Notes: a model not told the origin generated them from the sequence alone. DNA of 31,624 nt from Bacillota bacterium (GCA_023421115.1 JAEZUI010000231.1:1-31624); one strand, 5' to 3'; counted from the stretch's first letter, positions 1 through 8,126 are shown. Made by a program: numbers and translations.

Positions 1-11
1 GCCATATATAG

Positions 12-60
12 AATAGGTTTTTATGATAAAATTAATTTTGTCATAAAAACCTATTTTTAT
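12..60 (+). terminator. Rho-independent terminator of an upstream gene
   Basis: Positions 12-26 and 41-55 form a perfect 15-bp inverted repeat around a 14-nt loop. The right arm runs straight into a T-rich stretch (TTTTTAT). It probably ends a gene lying left of the window. The A-rich left flank would also allow termination on the minus strand. Confidence 0.8.
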
Positions 61-97
61 ATAAAATAAAACTTGGAAATTGCATTTTAAGATTCAC

Positions 98-127
98 TTG
101 TATAAGTTAAGCAATTAATGTTAAAAT
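98..127 (+). promoter_or_regulatory. Probable sigma-A promoter of the HAD phosphatase gene
   Basis: TTGTAT (98-103) and TAAAAT (122-127) are separated by 18 bp and lie about 43 bp before the start codon at 170. There is no other gene between them. This is a sequence match only; no start site is known. Confidence 0.5.
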
Positions 128-169
128 GCTTTATGGATGTAATAAAGATTAGAGTAAAGGTGTTGTAAT

Positions 170-970
170 ATGATTAAATTAATAGCTACAGATATTGATG
201 GTACTTTACTAAACGCTGAAGGCAAATTACCTGATGGATTTGGCGAATTATTATTAAGGCTTGTGGATAAAGGTGTTTATGTGGCAATTGCAAGCGGACG
301 ACAGTATCACACCCTTTATAATGATTTTGATCATTATAAAGATCAGCTTGTTTTTATAGCAGAAAATGGCGCAGTTGTAATGCATCAAGGAAAAGAACTT
401 TATTTTCGTTCATTGGATAGACAAAAGGTAGAAGGTATTATTAGAGATATTAGAGCTGCCGGGGAACGTGATATTGTGCTTTGTGGTAAAAATAGCGCCT
501 ATGTTGAGACGTTGAATACCGAATTTGAGGCTGAAGTTAGAAAATATTATCATAGATGTGAATTGGTTAAGGATTTGTTGTGTGTAGAAGATGATATACT
601 CAAAATTGCCCTTTATGACTATATTGATGCTCAGGAGCATTCATATTCTATTTTTGAAAGCAAATGGGGTAAAGAAATAAATGTAATAGTTTCAGGCAAG
701 CATTGGATGGATTTTGGAAGATTGGATGTAGACAAGGGCGTTGCAATTAAGAAGTTACAGGATATGTTTGGTGTAAGCTATCAGGAAACTATGGTTTTTG
801 GAGATTATTTCAATGACGTACCAATGATGGAAGTAGCATATTACAGTTATGCTGTAAAGAATGCTCCTGAAGGAGTAAGAGCAAAGGCTCGTTTTGAGGC
901 TCCTTCAAATTCGGAAGAAGGTGTTTTGAAGGTTATCTACCAAAAAGAAAAGGATGGACTTATAGCATAA
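170..970 (+). CDS. Cof-type HAD-superfamily phosphatase
   Basis: A 266-residue cytosolic hydrolase of the HAD superfamily, Cof/YwpJ-like (type IIB cap), expected to dephosphorylate small sugar or nucleotide phosphates by an Asp-phosphate intermediate. The four HAD motifs are visible: DIDGT (residues 8-12, nucleophile first Asp), ASGR (about 41-44), a motif III Lys in VDKGVAI, and GDYFND near residue 210. The middle of the protein is the cap that sets specificity, so the substrate cannot be named. The start is supported by AAAGGTG (157-163) seven bases upstream and by the hydrophobic beta strand that begins at residue 2. The gene has its own promoter and stands apart from the next gene by about 95 bp, which contains that gene's promoter. 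Nothing is missing compared with the family's usual length of about 265-290 residues. Confidence 0.9.
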   Translation: MIKLIATDIDGTLLNAEGKLPDGFGELLLRLVDKGVYVAIASGRQYHTLYNDFDHYKDQLVFIAENGAVVMHQGKELYFRSLDRQKVEGIIRDIRAAGERDIVLCGKNSAYVETLNTEFEAEVRKYYHRCELVKDLLCVEDDILKIALYDYIDAQEHSYSIFESKWGKEINVIVSGKHWMDFGRLDVDKGVAIKKLQDMFGVSYQETMVFGDYFNDVPMMEVAYYSYAVKNAPEGVRAKARFEAPSNSEEGVLKVIYQKEKDGLIA

Positions 971-1002
971 GAACACTTTTGTGCATTAATTAGCAGCTTT
1001 GT

Positions 1003-1031
1003 TTGCACCTTTACTTTCTATATGTTATAAT
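1003..1031 (+). promoter_or_regulatory. Sigma-A promoter of the ABC-F gene
   Basis: TTGCAC (1003-1008) and TATAAT (1026-1031) with exactly 17 bp between them, 34 bp before the chosen start codon. This is the clearest vegetative promoter in the left part of the window. Confidence 0.75.
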
Positions 1032-1064
1032 ATGCCGTAAAATAAAAGAAGGATGGTTGTAGAT

Positions 1065-2681
1065 ATGATTCATGCAAGTGGTATATCTCTTAGATATGGT
1101 GGTCGTGCATTATTTGAAAATGTGGATATAAAATTTACGCCCGGTAATTGCTACGGGCTTATAGGTGCAAATGGTTCGGGAAAGTCAACTTTTTTAAAAA
1201 TTCTCTCAGGAGAAGTAGAAGCTAACAAAGGTGAAATAATTATAACTCCGGGAGAAAGGCTGGCGGTGTTAAAGCAGAACCATTATGAATTTGATGAATA
1301 TGACGTTTTAAAGACTGTTATGCTAGGGCACAAGAGATTATGTGAAATTATAGATGAAAAGGAAAAGCTTTATGCTAAGGAAGATTTTTCCGAAGAAGAT
1401 GGTATAAAGATTTCTGAGCTTGAGGGTGAGTTTGCCGAATTGAACGGATGGGAAGCTGAATCAGAAGCAGCTACTCTTTTAAATGGTCTTGGTATTGGTG
1501 AAGAGTTTCACTATAAAAAAATGAAGGATATGGATGCAAATTTAAAAGTTAGGGTGCTTTTAGCACAGGCATTATTTGGAAATCCGCACATACTACTTTT
1601 AGACGAGCCTACCAACCATTTAGATATTGAATCGATAACTTGGTTGGAGAATTTCCTATACAACTTTGAAAATACAGTTATAGTTGTATCCCACGACAGG
1701 CACTTTTTAAATAAGGTTTGTACGCATATTGCGGATATTGACTATAGTAAAATTCAATTATATGTTGGAAACTATGACTTCTGGTATGAGTCAAGTCAAT
1801 TGGCGCTCCAACAGGCAAGGGATTTGAACAGAAAGACAGAGGCAAAGATTAAGGAACTTCAGGAGTTTATTCAACGCTTCAGTGCGAATGCCTCAAAATC
1901 GAAGCAGGCTACTTCAAGGAAAAAACTATTGGATAAGCTTACTTTAGAAGATATAAAGCCGTCTTCCAGAAAGTATCCCTTTGTGGACTTTAAGCCTGAT
2001 AGGGAAGCTGGGAATGACCTTCTTATGGTTAATGATTTAAGTATTACTGTTGAAGGTGAGCAGCTTCTTGACAAAGTAAGTTTTACAGTTAACAAGGGTG
2101 ATAAGATTGCTTTTGTGGGTCCGAACGGTCTTGTTAAGTCGACTCTTTTCAAGATCCTTATGGAAGAGATTAAGCCGGACAGTGGAGATTTTAAGTGGGG
2201 TGTAACTACATCTCAGGCATATTTCCCAAAAGACAATTCGGAATATTTTGACGGAGTTGATTTGACTTTAGTAGATTGGTTAAGACAGTATTCAAAAGAT
2301 CAGACTGAGACTTTCTTAAGGGGATGGCTAGGTAGAATGCTTTTCTCTGGGGAAGAGGCATTAAAAAAGGCATCTGTATTGTCGGGGGGAGAAAAGGTAC
2401 GTTGTATGCTTTCAAAAATGATGCTTTCCGGTGCTAATGTGCTTATACTCGACGAGCCTACCAACCATCTTGACCTTGAGTCTATTACTGCACTTAATAA
2501 TGGAATGATAAACTATAAGGGAACAATATTGTTTGTATCCCATGACCATCAGTTTGTTCAGACTGTTGCTAACAGGATTATTGAAATAACGCCTAAGGGC
2601 TTGATAGATAGACCTGTGACCTATGATGAGTATCTTGAGAATGAAGAACTTACAGCTATGAGAAAGAGTATGTACCAGTAA
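1065..2681 (+). CDS. ABC-F family ATPase (YkpA/YbiT-like), translation factor type
   Basis: A soluble protein of 538 residues with two ABC nucleotide-binding domains and no membrane segments, as in ABC-F ribosome-associated ATPases. Domain 1 has Walker A GANGSGKST and Walker B LLLDEPTNHLD; its signature position reads DANLKVR, not LSGGE. Domain 2 has the signature LSGGEK and Walker B LILDEPTNHLD, but its P-loop reads GPNGLVKST, with Val where the invariant Gly precedes Lys. The two domains are joined by a charged linker at about residues 240-310. The phrase GVTTSQAYFPKDNSEYF is what I recall from the YkpA subgroup, so a housekeeping factor is likelier than a drug-resistance one. I chose ATG 1065 over the in-frame ATG 1053 because 1053 lies inside the ribosome site AGAAGGA (1047-1053). 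It is a single-gene unit with its own promoter and terminator. Confidence 0.88.
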   Translation: MIHASGISLRYGGRALFENVDIKFTPGNCYGLIGANGSGKSTFLKILSGEVEANKGEIIITPGERLAVLKQNHYEFDEYDVLKTVMLGHKRLCEIIDEKEKLYAKEDFSEEDGIKISELEGEFAELNGWEAESEAATLLNGLGIGEEFHYKKMKDMDANLKVRVLLAQALFGNPHILLLDEPTNHLDIESITWLENFLYNFENTVIVVSHDRHFLNKVCTHIADIDYSKIQLYVGNYDFWYESSQLALQQARDLNRKTEAKIKELQEFIQRFSANASKSKQATSRKKLLDKLTLEDIKPSSRKYPFVDFKPDREAGNDLLMVNDLSITVEGEQLLDKVSFTVNKGDKIAFVGPNGLVKSTLFKILMEEIKPDSGDFKWGVTTSQAYFPKDNSEYFDGVDLTLVDWLRQYSKDQTETFLRGWLGRMLFSGEEALKKASVLSGGEKVRCMLSKMMLSGANVLILDEPTNHLDLESITALNNGMINYKGTILFVSHDHQFVQTVANRIIEITPKGLIDRPVTYDEYLENEELTAMRKSMYQ

Positions 2682-2696
2682 GATTGAATAATATAG

Positions 2697-2750
2697 AGCG
2701 CCTTTTATCTGTGAAGCTATTATGTTTCAAAAATAAGAGGCGCTTTGTTC
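2697..2750 (+). terminator. Probable terminator after the ABC-F gene
   Basis: AGCGCCTTTT (2697-2706) pairs with AAGAGGCGCT (2735-2744), with one G-T type pair, followed by TTGTTC. The 28-nt loop is long and the T-run is short, so it may be a weak terminator. Confidence 0.5.
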
Positions 2751-2871
2751 AGGAGATTTCTAGATATAGCTATTGCGTAGTTTTATGGAGTAACCGTAAG
2801 TGACTGATTATTTATAAATTCTTCACTTTCAAGGTATCCTAATATTAATTAACACAATTAATTAAAAAATA

Positions 2872-2901
2872 TTATGAATTATGCAAGTTTTGTTATATAA
2901 T
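2872..2901 (+). promoter_or_regulatory. Possible carB promoter
   Basis: TATAAT (2896-2901) lies 49 bp before the carB start, with a poor -35 (TTATGA, 2872-2877) 18 bp upstream. The overlapping TATGAATTATGCAAG slightly resembles one half of an arginine-repressor box, but its spacing is three bases short, so I make no regulatory claim from it. Confidence 0.35.
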
Positions 2902-2949
2902 ATTTCACAGAGCTCAATAATGAGCAAGCACAATGAAGGAGTAGATATT

Positions 2950-5900
2950 ATGCCAAAAAGATCTGATATTAACAAAATTATGATAATCGGTTCAGGACCT
3001 ATTATCATAGGACAAGCATGTGAGTTCGATTATTCGGGCACTCAGGCTTGTAAAGCGCTGCGTAATTTAGGTTACCAGGTCATACTGGTAAATTCAAATC
3101 CTGCAACAATAATGACTGATCCGGGGATGGCCGATGCAACATATATAGAGCCGCTAAACGTACCACGATTAACTGAAATAATCGACAAGGAGCGTCCGGA
3201 TGCCGTACTTCCAAACCTTGGAGGTCAATCGGGATTGAATCTATGTTTGGAATTGGCAAAGGCAGGAGTACTCGATAAATATGGGGTACAAGTAATAGGT
3301 GTACAACTAGATGCTATTGAACGTGGAGAAGACCGTATTGCTTTTAAGGAAACTATGACCAAGTTAGGTATAGAAATGCCCAAAAGTGAACCCGCATACA
3401 CTGTGGAAGAGGCAAAACAAATAGCTCAAAAGTTGGGATTTCCTGTAGTAATCCGACCCGCATACACCATGGGTGGAACAGGCGGTGGTTTGGTTTACAA
3501 TATGGAGGAGCTTGAGCTTGTCGCAGGAAGAGGGATTTCAGCGAGTATGGTGGGACAGGTACTTGTTGAAGAGTCGGTTTTAGGCTGGGAAGAGCTTGAA
3601 CTTGAAGTTGTTCGTGATTCAAAGAACAAGATGATAACAGTTTGTTTCATTGAAAACATTGACCCTATGGGAGTTCATACTGGTGATTCTTTCTGTTCCG
3701 CACCTATGTTGACAATCAGCAGCGAACTTCAGGAAAGATTACAAAAATATGCGTATTCTATTGTAGAGGCAATTGAGGTAATTGGAGGTACAAACGTTCA
3801 ATTTGCTCATGATCCGAAGACAGACAGAGTTGTAATTATTGAGATAAACCCAAGGACATCACGTTCATCCGCCCTTGCGTCTAAAGCTACAGGTTTTCCT
3901 ATAGCTTTAATTTCTGCACTGCTTGCAGCAGGTCTTACCCTAGATGAAATTCCATACTGGAAGGGTGGAACCCTCGATAAATATACACCATCGGGGGATT
4001 ATATTGTTGTCAAGTTTGCACGTTGGGCTTTTGAAAAATTCAAGGGTGCAGAAGATAAGCTCGGAACCCAAATGAGAGCTGTCGGAGAAGTAATGAGCAT
4101 AGGTAAGACATACAAGGAAGCTTTGCATAAAGCAATTCGTTCATTGGAAATAGGACGACATGGTTTGGGATATGCAAAAGACTTTAATAAAAAGACACTT
4201 CCTGAGTTGTTGGAAATGCTTGCAGAGCCAACCAGTGAAAGACAGTTTATAATGTATGAGGCTTTGAGAAAAGGTGCACAAGTTGATGAACTGCACAAGC
4301 TTACACATATTAAGAAGTATTTTATAGAGCAAATGAAAGAACTTGTTATGATTGAGGAAGAAATATTGAAATATAAAGGCACAAGTTTGCCGGATGATTT
4401 GCTCCTTCGTGCAAAGAAAGATGGATTTTCCGACAAGTATATAGCAAAACTTCTTTCTATTCAAGAAGCTCAGATAAGAAGCAAACGTGCCGAAATTGGT
4501 GCTGTACAAGGATGGGAACCAGTACCTGTCAGTGGAGTGGAAAATGCTGCATATTATTATTCCACTTACAATGCACCGGACAAAACTCCTGTTAGCAGCA
4601 ACAAGAAAATTATGATACTTGGAGGAGGACCTAACAGAATAGGCCAGGGTATTGAGTTTGACTATTGCTGTGTTCATGCGGCCTTTGCAATAAGGGATAT
4701 GGGATATGAAACAATAATGGTAAACTGTAACCCTGAAACTGTATCCACCGACTATGATACATCCGATAAGCTTTATTTTGAGCCACTTACCGTTGAAGAT
4801 GTATTGAGTATATATGAAAAAGAAAAACCTTTAGGTGTAATTGTTCAGTTTGGAGGTCAGACACCACTTAATATAGCGGAAGAACTTGCTAAAGCAGGAG
4901 TTAGAATACTAGGGACAAGTACAGATGCTATAGATCTTGCAGAAGACAGAGATCAATTTCGTGTCATGATGGAAAAGCTTGATATTCCAATGCCTGAATC
5001 GGGTATGGCAAGTGATTTAGAGCAGGCTGTCAAGATTGCAAATCGTATCGGATATCCATTAATGGTACGTCCGTCATATGTTTTAGGCGGCCGTGGTATG
5101 GAAGTAATATATGACGAATTAATGCTCAAACAGTATGTTGAAGCTGCTGTTGATGTGACTCCTGAACGACCTATATTGATTGATAAATTTCTTGATAATG
5201 CAGTCGAGGCTGAGGCAGATGCTATTTCTGACGGAAAAGAAGTATTTGTACCAGCAGTTATGGAGCATATAGAGCTTGCAGGAATTCACTCAGGAGACTC
5301 TGCTTGTGTTATTCCTACTATCAGTATATTAGATAGGCACCTTGCAACTATTCGTAAATACACCGAACAGATTGCTAGAGAACTTAATGTTGTAGGTTTG
5401 ATGAATATGCAGTATGCTATTGCAAACGACAAAGTATATGTATTAGAAGCAAATCCTCGTGCATCAAGAACTGTGCCGCTGGTTTCAAAGGTATGTAACA
5501 TTAGAATGGCCCGTATTGCTACAGAACTTATGGTTTCAAATATAGATGGAGGCAAGAAATTTTCCGACTATAATTTCAAATTGCTTGATATACCCCATTA
5601 CGGTGTAAAAGAGGCGGTTTTTCCCTTCAATATGTTCCAGGAAGTAGATCCTGTTCTAGGACCTGAGATGCGTTCTACAGGTGAAGTTTTAGGGCTTTCA
5701 GACTCCTTCGGTCTTGCTTTCTTTAAATCTCAGGAGGCTACTCAAACATCGCTGCCTGAAACAGGAACGGTATTGATCAGTGTAACCGACAGGGATAAAG
5801 CGCAAGCTCTCGAAGTTGCAAAGGAATTTGTAAAAATAGGATTTAAAATCAAGGCTACTTCCGGGACTCAAAAATATCTGACTCAAAACAATGTTGAAGC

Positions 5901-6174
5901 GGAAGCTATTAATAAGATAAATGAAGGAAGACCAAATATTGTAGATGCTATAACAAATAAAGAGATTCAACTGATAATAAATACTCCTATTGGTAAAAAG
6001 AGCCAGGACGATGATTCCTATATACGTAAGACAGCTATCAAATATAAAATACCTTATATAACAACTATGGCTGCTGCAAATGCTACAGTTAAAGGTATAG
6101 CTGCATTTAAAGAGAGTAAAAAACAAGTTGTGCCAATTAAATCTCTTCAGGAATACCATCAGAATATTCGTTAA
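2950..6174 (+). CDS. carB: Carbamoyl-phosphate synthase large subunit
   Basis: CarB makes carbamoyl phosphate from bicarbonate, ammonia (passed from CarA) and two ATP, for pyrimidine and arginine synthesis. The 1074 residues match the usual length (about 1070). The order of parts is visible: an N-terminal carboxyphosphate ATP-grasp half (NKIMIIGSGPIIIGQACEFD; RPAYTMGGTGGG; EINPRTSRSSALASKATG), an oligomerisation region near 400-550, a second ATP-grasp half repeating the same motifs (KIMILGGGPNRIGQGIEFD; RPSYVLGGRGME; EANPRASRTVPLVSKV), and a C-terminal MGS-like allosteric domain from about residue 935. The start ATG 2950 has GAAGGAG ten bases upstream and begins the family-typical MPKRSDI. 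An upstream in-frame ATG at 2881 has no ribosome site and would add 23 unrelated residues. The partner carA is not adjacent and must lie elsewhere if the enzyme is glutamine dependent. Confidence 0.97.
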   Translation: MPKRSDINKIMIIGSGPIIIGQACEFDYSGTQACKALRNLGYQVILVNSNPATIMTDPGMADATYIEPLNVPRLTEIIDKERPDAVLPNLGGQSGLNLCLELAKAGVLDKYGVQVIGVQLDAIERGEDRIAFKETMTKLGIEMPKSEPAYTVEEAKQIAQKLGFPVVIRPAYTMGGTGGGLVYNMEELELVAGRGISASMVGQVLVEESVLGWEELELEVVRDSKNKMITVCFIENIDPMGVHTGDSFCSAPMLTISSELQERLQKYAYSIVEAIEVIGGTNVQFAHDPKTDRVVIIEINPRTSRSSALASKATGFPIALISALLAAGLTLDEIPYWKGGTLDKYTPSGDYIVVKFARWAFEKFKGAEDKLGTQMRAVGEVMSIGKTYKEALHKAIRSLEIGRHGLGYAKDFNKKTLPELLEMLAEPTSERQFIMYEALRKGAQVDELHKLTHIKKYFIEQMKELVMIEEEILKYKGTSLPDDLLLRAKKDGFSDKYIAKLLSIQEAQIRSKRAEIGAVQGWEPVPVSGVENAAYYYSTYNAPDKTPVSSNKKIMILGGGPNRIGQGIEFDYCCVHAAFAIRDMGYETIMVNCNPETVSTDYDTSDKLYFEPLTVEDVLSIYEKEKPLGVIVQFGGQTPLNIAEELAKAGVRILGTSTDAIDLAEDRDQFRVMMEKLDIPMPESGMASDLEQAVKIANRIGYPLMVRPSYVLGGRGMEVIYDELMLKQYVEAAVDVTPERPILIDKFLDNAVEAEADAISDGKEVFVPAVMEHIELAGIHSGDSACVIPTISILDRHLATIRKYTEQIARELNVVGLMNMQYAIANDKVYVLEANPRASRTVPLVSKVCNIRMARIATELMVSNIDGGKKFSDYNFKLLDIPHYGVKEAVFPFNMFQEVDPVLGPEMRSTGEVLGLSDSFGLAFFKSQEATQTSLPETGTVLISVTDRDKAQALEVAKEFVKIGFKIKATSGTQKYLTQNNVEAEAINKINEGRPNIVDAITNKEIQLIINTPIGKKSQDDDSYIRKTAIKYKIPYITTMAAANATVKGIAAFKESKKQVVPIKSLQEYHQNIR

Positions 6175-6222
6175 ATTAAGAAGTCAACGATTTTTAGTTA
6201 TGTTATATTTAATTGAAAAAGT

Positions 6223-6258
6223 AAAAGAAACAAGGTTTATACGCCTTGTTTCTTTTTT
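6223..6258 (+). terminator. Rho-independent terminator of carB
   Basis: AAAAGAAACAAGG (6223-6235) pairs perfectly with CCTTGTTTCTTTT (6244-6256) around an 8-nt loop, and the T-run continues to 6258. It lies about 50 bp after the carB stop. Confidence 0.9.
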
Positions 6259-6314
6259 GTATTCTTTGATTGGAACACGTTATACGCCTATTTTATGGTG
6301 GAATAAAATATACT

Positions 6315-6341
6315 TAAAATTAGATGGAAAATTGTCGATAT
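6315..6341 (+). promoter_or_regulatory. Sigma-D (motility sigma) type promoter for the cheX pair
   Basis: TAAA (6315-6318), 15 bases, then GTCGATAT (6334-6341) matches the flagellar sigma-D consensus TAAA-N15-GCCGATAT at 11 of 12 fixed positions. It sits between the carB terminator and the two CheX-like genes, so promoter class and gene function agree. Transcription would begin close to 6349. Confidence 0.6.
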
Positions 6342-6348
6342 ATTTTAT

Positions 6349-6440
6349 GTGATTCCAAAAAACGACTGGTCGATTGCCATTTCAAAAGATTTGAATTGAT
6401 GAGCTTTGTGGTTTAAATCTTGTTATTTATTGAAACGTCC
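6349..6440 (+). repeat. Structured repeat element, copy 1 (before the cheX pair)
   Basis: It starts with GTGATTCC, an A-run and GACTGGTC, then the left arm GCCATTTCAAAA (6376-6387) and a decayed right arm ending GAAACGTCC (6432-6440); about 9 of 12 arm positions still pair. The inner loop shares GAGCTTTGTGGTTTAAAT with GGGCTTTGTGACCTAAAT of the copy at 15204. It lies at the expected start of the sigma-D transcript and points toward the cheX genes. Related copies are at 11956-11858 and 11752-11669 (minus) and 15204-15302 (plus). Confidence 0.7.
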
Positions 6441-6441
6441 A

Positions 6442-6774
6442 TATGAAAGAAATTAAAAAAAGGATTTATAAAAAGGTTTTTATAAGAAAAAGTCGAATAT
6501 AATTAATGTGTATATAAATTTACTTAACAATTCTTTCTTTAGGAGATACCTAAAAAATTTACAAATGCCGTTTCTATAAATATAATTAGCATTTTTTTGA
6601 TAGATCTAACTGATCTTTTTTATCATATTCAAAATAATAGTGTATACAGCTTCAGGAGATAAAGAGACAATATCGAAAGCGAAAAGTACAAGAGCAGGCG
6701 CTCTGTTTTTTCTAAATAAAAAAAAGAGGATGCAAGCTGTTTTTCCAAAAAAGTGCAGTAGAGAGGAGGAGAAA
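6442..6774 (+). other. Long leader with several hairpins upstream of the cheX pair
   Basis: This 333-base gap holds no convincing gene. It has a perfect palindrome TTATAAAAAGGTTTTTATAA (6466-6485) and AAATGC/GCATTT (6563-6568, 6589-6594) followed by a T-run. AGATC/GATCT (6602-6606, 6612-6616) is also followed by a T-run. A 7-bp closing stem ACAGCTT/AAGCTGT (6646-6652, 6734-6740) encloses the terminator-like hairpin AGAGC-AGGC-GCTCT (6691-6704) plus TTTTTT. The reading frame that enters the gene from 6640 crosses these hairpins and lacks a ribosome site, so I treat the region as untranslated. It could be an attenuator leader; it matches no riboswitch consensus I can recall. Confidence 0.5.
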
Positions 6775-7251
6775 ATGGATAAGAGATTAGAAGAACCATA
6801 TTTAAATAGTACTAAGAATACTATTAAGCGAATGGTGGGTATAGATATTTATGAATGCAAAGATGAGGAGTTAGAGAATGGTGAAATAATTTCCTATGGT
6901 GTCGGTTCTATAATTAACTTTACAGGCAAGATAAAAGGCAGGTTTATGATTGACTTAGAAGTGGATTTGGCATGTAAAATAGCTTCAAAGATACTTGAAA
7001 AGCCATGTAACAATTTAAAGGACAGAGCATTCATAGCTGCAATTTCTGAACTGAATAACATTATTGCAGGGGATGCAAATACATATATAAATGAAACTCA
7101 TTCCTTAGACCTTCGTCTGGCTACTCCTGTTGCCTATACCGGAAAAAGTATAATTCTTTTAACACCAAAAGTAATCTCTTCATCATTTTTGTGCATTACA
7201 GCCTCCGGAAGAATAAAACTTAACATTGGTTTTCAGGGGGGGTTGGATTAG
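6775..7251 (+). CDS. CheX-like chemotaxis phosphatase domain protein (first of two)
   Basis: A 158-residue cytosolic protein of the CheC/CheX fold. The family's catalytic signature E-x-x-N with a following Gly is present as ISELNNIIAG near residue 92, so dephosphorylation of CheY-P is chemically possible. The N-terminus does not open with the usual NPF motif, and the protein is diverged from its neighbour. ATG 6775 follows a strong AGAGGAGGAG site. The longer frame from 6640 is rejected because it has no ribosome site and is Lys-rich nonsense across hairpins. The gene is almost fused to the next one: its stop (7249-7251) is one base before the next start at 7253, so they are co-translated. 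A sigma-D-like promoter and structured leader lie upstream. It might act as a scaffold or sensor partner of the second protein; that is inference. Confidence 0.75.
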   Translation: MDKRLEEPYLNSTKNTIKRMVGIDIYECKDEELENGEIISYGVGSIINFTGKIKGRFMIDLEVDLACKIASKILEKPCNNLKDRAFIAAISELNNIIAGDANTYINETHSLDLRLATPVAYTGKSIILLTPKVISSSFLCITASGRIKLNIGFQGGLD

Positions 7252-7252
7252 T

Positions 7253-7708
7253 TTGGATGCAAATCATGTAAACCCGTTTTTACGAGCAGTTGAATTGGTA
7301 TTAGGCCAGCTTGGTATCAATGACATCAAAAAGGGAGAAATTAAAGTAAAAGATGAAATGTATGTTGATAGAGATATAACAGCTTTTCTTGGAATAGTTG
7401 GAGATATCAAAGGTAACGTTTCGTATTCCTTTGATTTTCAGACTGCCATGAAAATAGTTTCGTGCATGGTGGGAATGGCGGTTACAGAATTAAGAGAATT
7501 TGAAAGAAGCGCTTTAGCAGAGTTGGCAAACATGATTACAGGAAACGCCGTCGGGGGCTTAAAGGGGTTTAGAGACCTTGATATTACACCACCTTCTGTC
7601 ATAATGGGCCACGATATATTTTTTGTTATAGGTACGGTACCAACACTAATGATAAGTATTGAAACTTCAGTTGGAGTTATTGAAGTCAACTTTGGACTCG
7701 AATCATAA
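7253..7708 (+). CDS. cheX: Chemotaxis protein CheX
   Basis: A 151-residue CheX-type CheY-P phosphatase that would shorten the tumble signal in motile cells. It opens like CheX (HVNPFLRAVELVLGQLG). It carries one copy of the ExxNxxxGNA signature, LAELANMITGNAVGG, around residues 92-106, where Glu and Asn are the residues that place water for attack on the phospho-Asp. I chose the TTG at 7253, ten bases after AGGGGGGG (7235-7242). The TTG at 7226 lacks a ribosome site and would overlap the first gene. Together with the preceding gene it forms a two-gene CheX operon, which is unusual because genomes commonly have one CheX or a CheC-CheD pair. No receptor or other che gene is adjacent. Confidence 0.82.
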   Translation: MDANHVNPFLRAVELVLGQLGINDIKKGEIKVKDEMYVDRDITAFLGIVGDIKGNVSYSFDFQTAMKIVSCMVGMAVTELREFERSALAELANMITGNAVGGLKGFRDLDITPPSVIMGHDIFFVIGTVPTLMISIETSVGVIEVNFGLES

Positions 7709-7919
7709 TATAATATAATATTGTAAGAGTAATGTTTAATTAAAATACAGAGCTTTTAAATATCCTATTATAAGCACTTATACAGTATTGAATCTTGCAC
7801 ACTAATTTGTACAAACAATTCTTCATACTTTGATAATGGTTATTTTACAAGTCTTTAGGGAATAATAATAGTACAATATTTATACCTCTACAAACAGTTA
7901 ATAAAAAGGAGGGCTTTGT

Positions 7920-8126
7920 ATGTTGATATGTGTTCCTAAATCTGATTTAAGAAAAGTATCCGATGGAGAAATACTTGCGCTTTTTACAGAAGATTCATTT
8001 ATTGGGTATGCAAATGTTCTTGCTGTTTTAGAAAGTATAATCATTCTTGATGTTAGCAAAAAGCTTGCAAAATTATATGAGGACTTGGTTAAGAACAATA
8101 AGCTAGTAAATTTTCATATATGCTGA
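7920..8126 (+). CDS. Small protein of unknown function (68 residues)
   Basis: I do not recognise this gene. It encodes 68 residues, MLICVPKSDLRKVSDGEILA and onward, with a hydrophobic middle (NVLAVLESIIILDV, about 33-46) that is too charged at its ends to be a clear membrane helix, then a Lys-rich helix (KKLAKLYEDLVKNNK). The strongest evidence that it is real is a near-perfect AAGGAGGG site (7907-7913) six bases before the ATG and sensible codon use. The overlapping minus-strand frame has no ribosome site. It stands alone, 211 bp after cheX and converging on the PurF-like gene. A soluble helical regulator or adaptor is possible but unproven. Confidence 0.6.
   Translation: MLICVPKSDLRKVSDGEILALFTEDSFIGYANVLAVLESIIILDVSKKLAKLYEDLVKNNKLVNFHIC

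Noticed and set aside
2874..2888. Arginine-repressor box before carB
   Set aside because: TATGAATTATGCAAG matches both ends of the box, but the centre is three bases short and there is no second box.
6646..6740. Known riboswitch (c-di-GMP, c-di-AMP or guanidine) in the cheX leader
   Set aside because: A GAAA loop and nested stems are present, but the conserved core sequences of these classes as I know them are absent.
6640..6774. N-terminal extension of the first CheX-like gene from 6640
   Set aside because: No ribosome site at 6640, the added 45 residues look random and cross hairpins, and a strong AGGAGG site precedes ATG 6775.
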